A stretch of 33,437 nt of DNA, taken from Ferruginibacter sp. Its GTDB lineage: Bacteria; Bacteroidota; Bacteroidia; Chitinophagales; Chitinophagaceae. Both the position numbers and the translations under genes were made by a program. The notes beneath the pieces were generated by a model. The model was not told where the DNA came from and ran no database searches. It was given only the letters and a program-made list of their open reading frames with translations. Shown here piece by piece: positions 8,965 to 17,434 of the stretch; positions within the stretch are counted from its first letter, which is position 1; every line of letters starts with the position of its first letter. The stretch spans positions 1 through 33,437 of the forward strand of contig JACMPR010000040.1 in NCBI GenBank assembly GCA_014377385.1, in the 5' to 3' direction.

Positions 8965-11724
8965 ATGTGTCGTATATTTAGCGTCATGAAAGAGCGGATA
9001 TACAGGGTCTTAAACATAAAGCATTCAGAATCAAGCCAGGTTTTTGATCTTTTAACCGTTCAGTTCTTTATTGGGTTGGCAAATGCAATTTTCAATGTTA
9101 TTGCTTTAACGCTTTTTGTTTACAATTTTTCTATCCATTCCCTGCCGTTGGTTTACCTTGTAATCGCAGTGGTGCTCATCCTGCTGAATTTTATATACGA
9201 GAAGCTGGAACATAAATTTTCGCCCCTGCAATTATTAAAATACGTAATCGCTTTTGGCGCTGTCCTGATGACGGCATTATGGATTGGACTAAGTTTTGGA
9301 AACAAGAATGATTTCATCTTTGCATTGTTAGTGTCCAGCGTTTTAATTTACATGGTCACAGGATATGCGTTCTGGGGGTTAGTTTCTTTACTATTCAATG
9401 TTCGGGAAAGCAGGCGGGTTTTTTCTATCGTAGGATCGGGAGATATTCCGGCTAAACTAATAGGTTATATTGTTGGTCCTTTATTGATTCCTTTCATTGG
9501 GATAAATAACCTCATCTGGCTCGCAATTCTTTCCTTGTGTACCGGGTTTATTTTATTTGGCCGTTTTATCCGGAAAAAAAGCTGGGATGCCATCAAAAGG
9601 AAACCCCTCGGCGAACATGATCACATTGAAAAAAATAAGAAACAGGGTTTTGTACGTTTCTTTTTTAAAAACCGGCTAATATTTGCCATTTCTCTTTTAT
9701 CCATAATGAGTTACAATGTATTCATTTTGGTAGACTATACCTTTATTTCACAGGTAAAACTTCGCTTCGAAAACATCAGCGATCTTGCAGCTTATATTGC
9801 TGTTTTTTTCGCCTTCGGCAGGCTGATAGCACTTGGCTTTAAATTGATCTTTACCAGCAGGGTAATAGAACGGCTGGGAGTTATTTACTGTTTGTTTATT
9901 ACACCTGTAGCACTTTTTTTATTTTGCCTGTTGTTCTTTATAAATGGAGATCATTCAAATTATAATCTTTTTATTTTTGGGTTGATGGCCATGCTCACTG
10001 AAGTGCTTCGTTCAACTATGCAGGAACCCGTATTCTTTATTCTCTTTCAACCATTAAAAGAAAACCTGCGGTTAAAAGGACATATCATTTCAAAAGGATA
10101 CATGTATCCGCCCTCCCTTATTATTGTTGGGCTGTCGCTACTTTTCCTGCATAAAACAGGAACGCCGGTTACCATCATGCTGGCAATAAAGGTGGTAATC
10201 ATTAATTTGTGTGTTTGGGCCGCGATCATATTTTTTATGCGGCGAACGTATCTGAGCACCATCCATGCTTCCATTAGAAAGGGGATATTCAACAGCGATG
10301 ATATTTATGTAACTGATCAGAAAACTATTGACATTTTACTGAACAAGATTGAAAGCGGGAAAAAAATTGAGGTTATTTACGCACTTAATTTATTAGAAAA
10401 ATCAGGCTATGCCTTGTTTTATGAACTACTTGAGCGCCAGCTGGAAGCAGGCAGGGATATAGAAGTAAAAAAATATGCGCTGGAAAGAATAGAAGCACTT
10501 GGAAAAGTAAATACGCTTGTTTTAAGAAATATGCTCACCGGGGTGAAGGATGCGGAATTAGAGCAAAAGATCATATCACTTCTTTGCAAACATGACCCGG
10601 AATTTTTAAAAATCGCTTCCGAAAATATAAGTTCTCAGGAGTATCTGATCAGAAAAATCATTATTATTAGTCTGCTAAACCAGCGTGAATTTGATTATTT
10701 ATTTAAAGCCGGAAATGAAATTAACCGGCTCCTGAATTCATCAGCAACAATTGAAAGGGAACTTGCAGTGGATATTATAAGTGAACTCAAAACGGTTCAG
10801 TTTTCCGGCGCAATTGAAAAATTAATCAATGATGAAGAAGTTGCTGTAAAAAGAGTTGCGATCACTGCGGCATGCAAATTACAGATGGAATCTTTATTGC
10901 CCTCCATCATTAGCTTACTCGACCAGCCGGCTCACAAAAATATTGTATTGAAAGGATTGCAGGTGTACGGTGACACGTTGTTTGAAGACATCAAAGCACC
11001 ACTGGCAAAAATTCCTACCGAATATTTACCCGACCTGGTAAAGATTGCGGGTAAGGTGAAAGGAAAATGTTCAACGGAATTTCTGGTATCAAAAATGGAC
11101 CAGGGCATTGCCTCACTCCAGGATAAGATTTTACATGCGCTGTGGATAAAAGAATATGAGCCTTCCGGTGTTGCAGAGAAAGAAAAGTTTTCTGTGCTGC
11201 TCCATGGCTACCTTAAATCAGGGCTTGATAAAATCAGAGATTACAACGATATCCCTGATTTTGATGACAAAGAACTTATTAAAAGATCTATATTCAACGA
11301 GGTTAAAGATGACCTCGAAATAGCGCTTAAAGCCTGTTCCTTGTTATTCAGGAAAAAAGAGATCAATCGTATCCTGGAGCTGATTGAAATTGATAAGCCG
11401 GATAAGTTATACAATGCCATGGAAATGCTGGAACTGGTGTTACCTAAAAAAGTCGCCAAGGATTTAAACCTGCTTTTTGATTTTATCCTGGATCCTCATC
11501 ACAATAGCAAGGCAGCAATGCCCCATGAAGTAAAAGTGTTTTTTAGTAAGGTTATTTTTAATGAACCGCTGTTATACAACCCATGGACGAAGGCTGTTTG
11601 CTTATTTTCTTCCTGGAAAAATAATGAAACGGTTTTACTGGACAAATTGAAAGGCTTTAAAACAGCCGACGAACACTATCTGGTGAAGGAAACAAGAGAG
11701 TACGTAATGGCGGCCATAAATTAA
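8965..11724 (+). CDS. Nucleotide-transporter-like (NTT/MFS-type) membrane protein with HEAT-like C-terminal half
   Basis: The N-terminal part (about 25-440) is polytopic, with roughly 12 hydrophobic segments. A central signature, FWGLVSLLFNVRESRRVF followed by IVGSG, resembles the bacterial ATP/ADP-translocase-like (Npt1/Npt2) superfamily. The remaining 470 residues (about 450-919) are soluble, helical and HEAT-repeat-like, for example ELEQKIISLL and VAVKRVAITAACKLQ. The transported substrate cannot be read from the sequence; nucleotide transport is inferred from the family. The called ATG at 8965 adds seven residues before ATG 8986 (MKERIYRVL), which is the more natural start. A cyclic-nucleotide-binding ORF follows in the same frame after one TAA and two codons. 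Fusions of this transporter type with HEAT and cyclic-nucleotide domains exist in bacteria as far as I recall. Confidence 0.75.
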   Translation: MCRIFSVMKERIYRVLNIKHSESSQVFDLLTVQFFIGLANAIFNVIALTLFVYNFSIHSLPLVYLVIAVVLILLNFIYEKLEHKFSPLQLLKYVIAFGAVLMTALWIGLSFGNKNDFIFALLVSSVLIYMVTGYAFWGLVSLLFNVRESRRVFSIVGSGDIPAKLIGYIVGPLLIPFIGINNLIWLAILSLCTGFILFGRFIRKKSWDAIKRKPLGEHDHIEKNKKQGFVRFFFKNRLIFAISLLSIMSYNVFILVDYTFISQVKLRFENISDLAAYIAVFFAFGRLIALGFKLIFTSRVIERLGVIYCLFITPVALFLFCLLFFINGDHSNYNLFIFGLMAMLTEVLRSTMQEPVFFILFQPLKENLRLKGHIISKGYMYPPSLIIVGLSLLFLHKTGTPVTIMLAIKVVIINLCVWAAIIFFMRRTYLSTIHASIRKGIFNSDDIYVTDQKTIDILLNKIESGKKIEVIYALNLLEKSGYALFYELLERQLEAGRDIEVKKYALERIEALGKVNTLVLRNMLTGVKDAELEQKIISLLCKHDPEFLKIASENISSQEYLIRKIIIISLLNQREFDYLFKAGNEINRLLNSSATIERELAVDIISELKTVQFSGAIEKLINDEEVAVKRVAITAACKLQMESLLPSIISLLDQPAHKNIVLKGLQVYGDTLFEDIKAPLAKIPTEYLPDLVKIAGKVKGKCSTEFLVSKMDQGIASLQDKILHALWIKEYEPSGVAEKEKFSVLLHGYLKSGLDKIRDYNDIPDFDDKELIKRSIFNEVKDDLEIALKACSLLFRKKEINRILELIEIDKPDKLYNAMEMLELVLPKKVAKDLNLLFDFILDPHHNSKAAMPHEVKVFFSKVIFNEPLLYNPWTKAVCLFSSWKNNETVLLDKLKGFKTADEHYLVKETREYVMAAIN

Positions 11725-11730
11725 TTTCTT

Positions 11731-12171
11731 ATGCTGATTATTGAGAAAATATTATTGTTAAAAAATTCTGACATATTCAAGAATTGCAGCGAAGTTGACC
11801 TGATAGAAATTGCTTCTATCTGCAAAGAAATACACGTTGACCGGAGCATAACCTTATTTAATAAAGGAGACGGCGGCAACTGCATGTATTTTATTTATTC
11901 GGGCAACGTATCCATCCATGATGGGGAACACCAACTGGCAGCGCTTTCCGATAATGAAATATTCGGTGAACTCTCTTTACTTGATTCGGAAACGAGATCT
12001 GCAAGCGTGACTACTTTAACGGATTGTATTTTTCTAAAAATAGAACAGGAGGCGTTTTATGATGTGGTAGCCATTAACACTGATATTTTGAAGGGGATCA
12101 TGCGAACCTTGTGCAGGCGTCTTCGCGAACAGGACAGAATAACAGTGGAAATGAAGAAGCGTGTATCATAA
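11731..12171 (+). CDS. Stand-alone cyclic-nucleotide-binding (CNB) domain protein
   Basis: A 146-aa protein made almost entirely of one CRP/FNR-type cyclic-nucleotide-binding domain. The phosphate-binding cassette IFGELSLLDSETRSASV is intact: G79-E80 and R89-S90-A91 match the ligand-binding residues of CRP, so cAMP (or cGMP) binding is likely. No helix-turn-helix follows, so it is not a transcription factor. It begins 6 nt after the transporter/HEAT stop codon and in the same reading frame (TAA TTT CTT ATG). It is thus either a co-translated partner or the detached C-terminal domain of that protein. It probably lets cyclic nucleotide control the transporter/HEAT protein. The adenylate cyclase at 857-2794 is the obvious possible source of ligand. 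Confidence 0.88.
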   Translation: MLIIEKILLLKNSDIFKNCSEVDLIEIASICKEIHVDRSITLFNKGDGGNCMYFIYSGNVSIHDGEHQLAALSDNEIFGELSLLDSETRSASVTTLTDCIFLKIEQEAFYDVVAINTDILKGIMRTLCRRLREQDRITVEMKKRVS

Positions 12172-12217
12172 GAGCACTTAATATTTAGCAGCTCAAATAC
12201 GAGATTGCAAGCTTCAC

Positions 12218-12838
12218 TTACTGTTCCATAATTCCCGCTAAATTTAGTTTTTTGAACGCCTCACGCAGAAGCCTGGACGAATTAGTATGATATTGATGTT
12301 TTTGAAGAAATCTTATCTGAAGGTTGTGCCAATCTTCCTGGTTTGCTACGATCCTGTAGCAGAGAAATTCTTTTCTTAGCCTTTCAGCTATGTCGGTAAA
12401 ATCATTTCTGCCCAGGTAATCCAGGTCTGCATCACAGATTATTTTTTGCAGGAGGTTTTTCGGGAGCTGGGGCACTTTGGTCGACATGATGAGTTCAATG
12501 ATAATGTTCTTTTCCCCTTCAGTAAAATTAAAGATACTGGTATCCTGGATAAATATTTCGCAACTTCTTTTTTCGTGTCCCGCATAAGTGTACAGGAAAC
12601 CGGTATCATGATAAAGTGCAGCGATGCTGAGGAGGTATGTTTCTTTTTCATTAATTCCCTCGTCCAATGCAATCCTGCCGGAGTGTTTTACAACATCCAT
12701 TGTATGTTCAATACAGTGGTAGGTTAGACGGGTATCTAAACCTTTCATATGCTGTAAAACATGTGCATGTATCATCTCAAAATCAGTTACCATCATCAGG
12801 CTGTACATATTTGGCAATTCAATATAATTAAAATTCAA
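12218..12838 (-). CDS. HD-domain metal-dependent phosphohydrolase
   Basis: The HD-superfamily metal ligands can be seen in order: H in YHCIEHTMDVV, the HD pair in AALYHDTGF, a further H in AGHEKRS, and D in ICDADLDYLG. Members hydrolyse phosphate esters, often of nucleotides, but the substrate here is not evident. The called start is TTG; ATG codons at residue 11 (12808) or 16 (12793) are better starts, giving about 190-196 aa. The gene converges on the CNB gene with 46 bp between stops. Its closeness to cyclase and CNB genes makes a role in nucleotide-second-messenger turnover possible, but family membership alone does not show that. Confidence 0.8.
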   Translation of the reverse strand: MNFNYIELPNMYSLMMVTDFEMIHAHVLQHMKGLDTRLTYHCIEHTMDVVKHSGRIALDEGINEKETYLLSIAALYHDTGFLYTYAGHEKRSCEIFIQDTSIFNFTEGEKNIIIELIMSTKVPQLPKNLLQKIICDADLDYLGRNDFTDIAERLRKEFLCYRIVANQEDWHNLQIRFLQKHQYHTNSSRLLREAFKKLNLAGIMEQ

Positions 12839-12995
12839 TTATTTCTACAAGAAATTTACAAGCAATTTTTTTTGTACCTCCCAGCCGTATAATCTGGATG
12901 CTTACTTACAATATTTAAACAGATCTTACAGCAAATGGCGTGCTGCACCTGGCTGGTCCCAACACTGATATGTGATACAGACCGATAAAGGAATG

Positions 12996-13009
12996 ACTAC
13001 CCGGGTAGT
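12996..13009. promoter_or_regulatory. 14-bp perfect palindrome ACTACCCGGGTAGT
   Basis: ACTACCC is followed directly by its reverse complement GGGTAGT. It lies 68 bp before the remaining SDR sequence and may be the old operator of that gene. Function is inferred only from symmetry and position. Confidence 0.3.
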
Positions 13010-13028
13010 ATCTCAGAATTTTTTGCAG

Positions 13029-13049
13029 TTGATAAATTCATATTATCAA
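13029..13049. promoter_or_regulatory. Inverted repeat TTGATAA-N7-TTATCAA
   Basis: Seven-bp arms separated by 7 nt, just upstream of the SDR remnant. The spacing suits a dimeric regulator site, but AT-rich sequence makes chance possible. Confidence 0.25.
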
Positions 13050-13076
13050 TCTAAAATGTAAAATTGATGCGAGTAA

Positions 13077-13331
13077 ATAGTTGTAATTACAGGTGCTACA
13101 GGCAATATGGGACTGGCATTAATGAATGCGGAAGCAAAAGGCACCAATGTCGTCATATCCCTATCAGTGCCCAGCACAACTGATACGCCACAAAACCGAA
13201 AACCTATGCCGGATGCGGATTTCAGTACATCGGTCAAACCGAAAGCAATCGCTGATGCCATTTATTTTTATTGTACAGATGAAGCTGCTGTATTACGGAA
13301 ACCGTTGATTAAACTATACGGTAATTCCTGA
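13077..13331 (+). pseudogene. Internally deleted short-chain dehydrogenase/reductase (SDR)
   Basis: One open frame reads IVVITGATGNMG, the start of a Rossmann NAD(P)-binding motif. It passes directly into LALMNAEAKGTNVV, then PSTTDTPQNRKPMPDADFS, KPKAIADAIYFYC and LRKPLIKLYGNS, which is the typical C-terminal end of SDR enzymes in this size class. The middle, roughly 130-150 residues including the catalytic Tyr-x-x-x-Lys, is missing without loss of frame. An in-frame TAA lies just before the first retained codon and the original start is gone, so the first ATG is the Met of GNMG (13107). The ORF-track entry 13107-13331 is the readable tail. Not expected to be functional. Confidence 0.72.
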
Positions 13332-13361
13332 TGAAGAGTTGAATAGTGGTATAGGAGGAAT

Positions 13362-14726
13362 CTAATCTCCGTCTTTAAAAGCTGTCACCCATTCTGAATG
13401 GCGGAACGGCTTCCATTTCACTGAGGCCAGGTCGACAGTTGTATCGACCATTGGCATTGGATTACTCCGGTTAAGTCTTACAGTTCCTATCGCATACACC
13501 TGCACGTTATTGATTCCTTTCTCAGCATATTCTTTTTTTAACCGCTGTGCATATTGCCAGATAATATCCGGAGAAATAGAGAGCCACATTATTTGTGAAA
13601 GGTTAAATTTTTTGGCAGGATCTTCTATCCACGTACTATGAGTTGTGGGATCTGTTATTTTAAAATGAATTTTACCACTTTTTGTGCGCATCATCATTTT
13701 CCAGCTCATTCTATATCCTTCTTCTGTCCAAAAAACATTACCCGGGAAGAACCAGGACCTCGTTGGAATGATCGCCTGGAAGAACAGATATATTCCCAGC
13801 AAATACAATACTTTTTTCTTTACCTCGGAACAGACTATTTCATTTTTCACCTGTTGAACGGATTGGTGCAGCCCGAAAAAAAGCCGGTTCACAAGTCCCG
13901 CATCAAGGAAAAATAAATTAAGGGCAATGGAAAGGTATGGAAACAGACCAATCCGGAAGGTGAAAGAATTGAAGAGGTGAAAGAGGATTGAAAAGATCAA
14001 TGCATAGTTCCTTGTTTTTTTCCATAAAAGTAATGGTACAATCAGCAGATCGAAGATAAAACCCCCATAACATACCAGCAGCCGGAACCATTTTTGCCCA
14101 TAAAATATTCCAAGCAGGTGATGTGAACTTAGCCGCGAAAATTGGATCTCTATAAATTTCCCGGAAAACCAATCAGAATCAATCTTGCTGATTGCAGCAA
14201 AAAAATACACAATGGCTACCTGTGCCATAAATATCCACAGGCAATAATAAGAACAGTGTTTGTTTTTAGGCACGGCTTTACGCTTTACATCAACGGAGCA
14301 CAAACGGTTTGCGGGCAGCACTGCCATTATCCAGCACAACAGCAGCATGAGGTAATAGTGATTGTTGTAATCAGCTTTTTGCATCAGGTAAAGAATGGTC
14401 CACAAAATCGAAAAGCCAATGACAGCAATACGATACCAGGCACCCAGCATGATCATTACTGCGAGCAGGACCATCAGCCCAAAATAATAGTACATACCGT
14501 TGCCGGGTAGTGGTTGTAAAAACTCAAACCCAATGTAGGTAAAGGTAAAAGCAGGCTGAATGAAGTTATTATAAACAGCACCATTTACAATTGACGATGA
14601 AAAATGATATGCTAAAAGGAATCCAAAAATAATTCTGAATATGATCAGTGGGGCATTACTGACCGGCAGAAACAACCTGTTGGTAAAAGATTTTTTTACA
14701 ATATTAGCTCTCCCTAATTTCTGCAT
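13362..14726 (-). CDS. HTTM-domain integral membrane protein (vitamin K gamma-carboxylase-like)
   Basis: A 454-aa polytopic membrane protein whose first 300 residues form several hydrophobic helices. Motifs include FRIIFGFLLAYHF, YNNHYYLMLLLCWIMAVLP and YFFAAISKIDSDWF, typical of the HTTM family, which is related to the membrane part of vitamin K-dependent gamma-carboxylase. The last 120 or so residues are soluble (MSWKMMMRTKSGKIHFK, WQYAQRLKKEY), as in full-length family members. Bacterial members are mostly uncharacterised and need not carboxylate glutamate. The ATG at 14726 gives a natural start, MQKLGRANIVKKSFTNRLF. The upstream minus-strand reading frame (14714-15265) overlaps its start by 13 nt but may not be a gene. 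Confidence 0.8.
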   Translation of the reverse strand: MQKLGRANIVKKSFTNRLFLPVSNAPLIIFRIIFGFLLAYHFSSSIVNGAVYNNFIQPAFTFTYIGFEFLQPLPGNGMYYYFGLMVLLAVMIMLGAWYRIAVIGFSILWTILYLMQKADYNNHYYLMLLLCWIMAVLPANRLCSVDVKRKAVPKNKHCSYYCLWIFMAQVAIVYFFAAISKIDSDWFSGKFIEIQFSRLSSHHLLGIFYGQKWFRLLVCYGGFIFDLLIVPLLLWKKTRNYALIFSILFHLFNSFTFRIGLFPYLSIALNLFFLDAGLVNRLFFGLHQSVQQVKNEIVCSEVKKKVLYLLGIYLFFQAIIPTRSWFFPGNVFWTEEGYRMSWKMMMRTKSGKIHFKITDPTTHSTWIEDPAKKFNLSQIMWLSISPDIIWQYAQRLKKEYAEKGINNVQVYAIGTVRLNRSNPMPMVDTTVDLASVKWKPFRHSEWVTAFKDGD

Positions 14727-15265
14727 ATATATTGATAAATTTTACTTTTAAGCATGCTTTTCAATTCGTCAAGCCTATGGCGCCAAAATACTTTCATTTC
14801 AGAAGTAACGTTGCGCTGTATTTTTTGATGTTGAACAACAACCTGCGATTCATGCCCAGCTTTCTCATCACCGTCGACACCAAGGCTGGTTTGTGTATCG
14901 CCCCTGGTTATTCTTGCAAACTTATTTTTCGTTGCCTTACGGGTGCTGATTTTTTTAGTCGGCAACTATTTATTTTTAATAGTATTGCCGATCCCTGAAT
15001 TGTACAAATGCTGCAACCGGTTATTTATAGTTTTACTTATGCTGACTTCAAACCCTCTCTCTTTTTTACCTCTTTCCTTTAAGCCCCGGCTCCATTCATA
15101 AGTTAGAGCAAGCAGGTTCCTGTTCCACGCTCCGAGGTCCTTCAATTGTTCGATAGTACCGGTAAGAACGAAAATTTCAACTTGCTTCAATTTATTAGCC
15201 CCTTTTCGATTCAGTACTATAAACCGTTCCCCTTTCGATGCACCTGTTTGTTGCCCAACCAGCAT
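14714..15265 (-). other. Interrupted reading frame of unknown nature
   Basis: Two ORF-track entries (99 aa from 15265 and 83 aa from a TTG at 14965) are in one frame, split by a single TAG at 14966-14968. Joined, they give about 183 codons of charged, soluble-looking sequence (for example LKERGKKERGFEVS and FWRHRLDELKSMLKSK). I recognise no family. The frame could be a broken gene co-directional with the HTTM gene, or an open frame by chance. No promoter-like box was seen upstream. Confidence 0.2.
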
Positions 15266-15652
15266 ATCTCTGATAATTACTTTTTCTTTCTACACGGAGA
15301 TTTTAATTGCATGGAAGATTTTTACTAATAAATTTTACCTTAAATATACAGTTTGTAGAAAAAAAGGGAAGATCAATTTCATAAATTTTTGAGCCAACCA
15401 TGGGATTACAGTCAATAAAGTCCTTTCAAAAACAAACACTATGTGTAGAATTAGAAGGGTTTCCGTCTTAGGCCTCTGGTAAGATTTGGATTGTTTATTG
15501 GAGAACATAAAATAAAACTGATCGTGACTCACCCCGAGCTGGAAACGATTCGAGGAGACGCTAATCTAAGTTCCTGCTGCCACAAAGCTCATATTTAAAA
15601 GCCGATCTCCCGGTTTCGCTTTTTATTATTAGTGGTATTCTACTCTTTATAA
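15266..15652. other. Intergenic, no gene recognised
   Basis: AT-rich sequence before the carboxylase gene. The 65-aa minus ORF here (15335-15532) has no family signature and looks like chance. No RNA gene or clear hairpin was seen. Confidence 0.4.
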
Positions 15653-15683
15653 TTGCTTTTTTTAAAATAGCCTTCGTAATTTG
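15653..15683 (+). promoter_or_regulatory. Promoter candidate for the acyl-CoA carboxylase gene
   Basis: TTG at 15653-15655 and TAATTTG at 15677-15683 (one base short of TAnnTTTG) are separated by 21 nt and end 28 nt before the ATG. This fits Bacteroidota promoter geometry, with an imperfect -7 box. Confidence 0.35.
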
Positions 15684-15711
15684 CCGACAACAAATTATTT
15701 ATACAAGCCAT

Positions 15712-17340
15712 ATGGATTTAGTCTTTAATAAGAACGAGGATGCCCTGAAACTTGCCTGGAGCCAGGTTCGGCAAAAGTTGGAAAAGATTTATGAGGGTGG
15801 CGGATTGAAAGCTACTCAAAAGCAAAAGGAAAAAAACAAGCTTACCGCACGGGAACGCATTAGCTATTTAACCGATGAAAACAGTCCTTTCATTGAGATA
15901 GGCGCATTTGCCGGTTATGAAATGTACGAAGAATATGGTGGTTGTCCGGCAGGCGGCACCGTTAGTGGCGTAGGATATGTTAGTGGAAGGCAGTGTATCA
16001 TAGTGGCGAATGACCAAACAGTGAAAGCCGGAGCCTGGTTTCCGATAACCGGTAAGAAGAACCTGCGCATGCAGGAGATTGCGATGGAAAACCGGCTGCC
16101 CATTATTTATATCGTTGATAGTGCGGGTGTTTTTCTGCCCATGCAGGATGAAATATTCCCTGACAAAGAAAACTTTGGCCGCATTTTTCGCAACAACGCA
16201 AAGATGAGTGCAATGGGCATTACACAAATTGCCGCTGTTACAGGAGCTTGTGTTGCCGGGGGAGCATACCTGCCTATTATGAGTGATGAGACCCTGATTG
16301 TAGAAGGCAACGGTTCCATTTATCTCGCCGGCCCTTATCTTGTAAAAGCTGCTATTGGAGAAGATGTGGACAGTGAAACGCTTGGTGGTGCTGTCACACA
16401 CACAGAAATATCAGGTATTGCTGATTATAAATTTAAGACGGAAGAAGCCTGCCTGGATCATGTTAAAAAAATCATGGGGAAACTTGGCCCGGTGGTGCAT
16501 GCTGGCTTCAATCGCGTTACGGCAAAACTTCCCAGGAATAATAAAGGAGAAATATACGGCATTATGAGTGAAGGGAATACCAGGCCTTATGATATGCTGC
16601 AACTAATTGACTGTATCGCCGACGAAGATAGTTTCGACGAATTTAAACAGGATTATGGAAAAACAATTGTATGTGGTTATGCCCGTGTAGATGGCTGGGC
16701 GGTAGGCGTTGTTGCTAACCAGCGACTGATCGTAAAAAGTAAAAAAGGGGAGATGCAACTCGGCGGTGTTATTTATAACGACAGTGCCGATAAGGCTGCC
16801 CGGTTTATCATGAACTGTAACCAGAAAAAGATACCGCTTGTTTTTTTGCAGGATGTTACGGGATTTATGGTAGGCAGCAGGAGCGAACATTCCGGTATTA
16901 TTAAAGATGGCGCAAAGCTGGTAAATGCCGTGTCCAACTCCGTAGTACCCAAAATCACGATTATCGTAGGGAATTCTTATGGAGCAGGAAATTATGCGAT
17001 GTGTGGTAAAGCCTACGATCCGCGGTTCATTTATGCCTGGCCCACCGCTAAAATTGCGGTGATGGGTGGCGAACAGGCCGCCAAAACAATGCTGCAGATA
17101 CAGGTTGCAGGTATGAAGGCAAAAGGGATGAGCGTAACGCCGGAAGAAGAGAAGGCGATTCTTGATAAGATAACTGATAACTATACCCGCCAGACAAAGC
17201 CTTTTTATGCCGCGGCACGTTTATGGATAGACGCAATTATTGATCCCGGAGAAACGCGTAGAGTGATATCCGAAGGTATTGCCGCTGCAGACCACAATGC
17301 CAATATAGAGGAATTTAAAATTGGGCTTTTGCAGGTATAA
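15712..17340 (+). CDS. Acyl-CoA carboxylase carboxyltransferase (beta) subunit, methylcrotonyl-CoA carboxylase-like
   Basis: This 542-aa protein transfers carboxyl groups from carboxybiotin to an acyl-CoA. Both crotonase-like halves are complete. The N-terminal half has the family motif KLTARERISYL, then GGTVSGVGYVSGRQ, DSAGVFLPMQDEIFPD and GACVAGGAYLPIMSDE. The C-terminal half has FLQDVTGFMVG, GNSYGAGNYAMCGKAYDPR and AWPTAKIAVMGGEQAA. The DSAGVFLPMQ and GGAYLPIMSDE forms are closer to methylcrotonyl-CoA carboxylase (leucine breakdown) than to propionyl-CoA carboxylase, but substrate cannot be fixed from this. The biotin-carboxylase/biotin-carrier partner subunit is not in the window. A promoter-like box lies just upstream. 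Confidence 0.93.
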   Translation: MDLVFNKNEDALKLAWSQVRQKLEKIYEGGGLKATQKQKEKNKLTARERISYLTDENSPFIEIGAFAGYEMYEEYGGCPAGGTVSGVGYVSGRQCIIVANDQTVKAGAWFPITGKKNLRMQEIAMENRLPIIYIVDSAGVFLPMQDEIFPDKENFGRIFRNNAKMSAMGITQIAAVTGACVAGGAYLPIMSDETLIVEGNGSIYLAGPYLVKAAIGEDVDSETLGGAVTHTEISGIADYKFKTEEACLDHVKKIMGKLGPVVHAGFNRVTAKLPRNNKGEIYGIMSEGNTRPYDMLQLIDCIADEDSFDEFKQDYGKTIVCGYARVDGWAVGVVANQRLIVKSKKGEMQLGGVIYNDSADKAARFIMNCNQKKIPLVFLQDVTGFMVGSRSEHSGIIKDGAKLVNAVSNSVVPKITIIVGNSYGAGNYAMCGKAYDPRFIYAWPTAKIAVMGGEQAAKTMLQIQVAGMKAKGMSVTPEEEKAILDKITDNYTRQTKPFYAAARLWIDAIIDPGETRRVISEGIAAADHNANIEEFKIGLLQV

Positions 17341-17434
17341 TCATGGATACTTAAAGTACTGCTTTGTAAACTTTTGGCGGATAATTCCGGCTCATTACTA
17401 CCCGTAAAGCTATGAATATATAACGCTCTCATTC

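Noticed and set aside
15335-15532. 65-aa minus-strand ORF in the gap before the carboxylase gene
   Set aside because: No start context, promoter box or family resemblance; it looks like a chance open frame in AT-rich DNA.
15868-16401. 177-aa minus-strand ORF
   Set aside because: It is a shadow of the acyl-CoA carboxylase gene, which is fully accounted for by conserved motifs on the plus strand.
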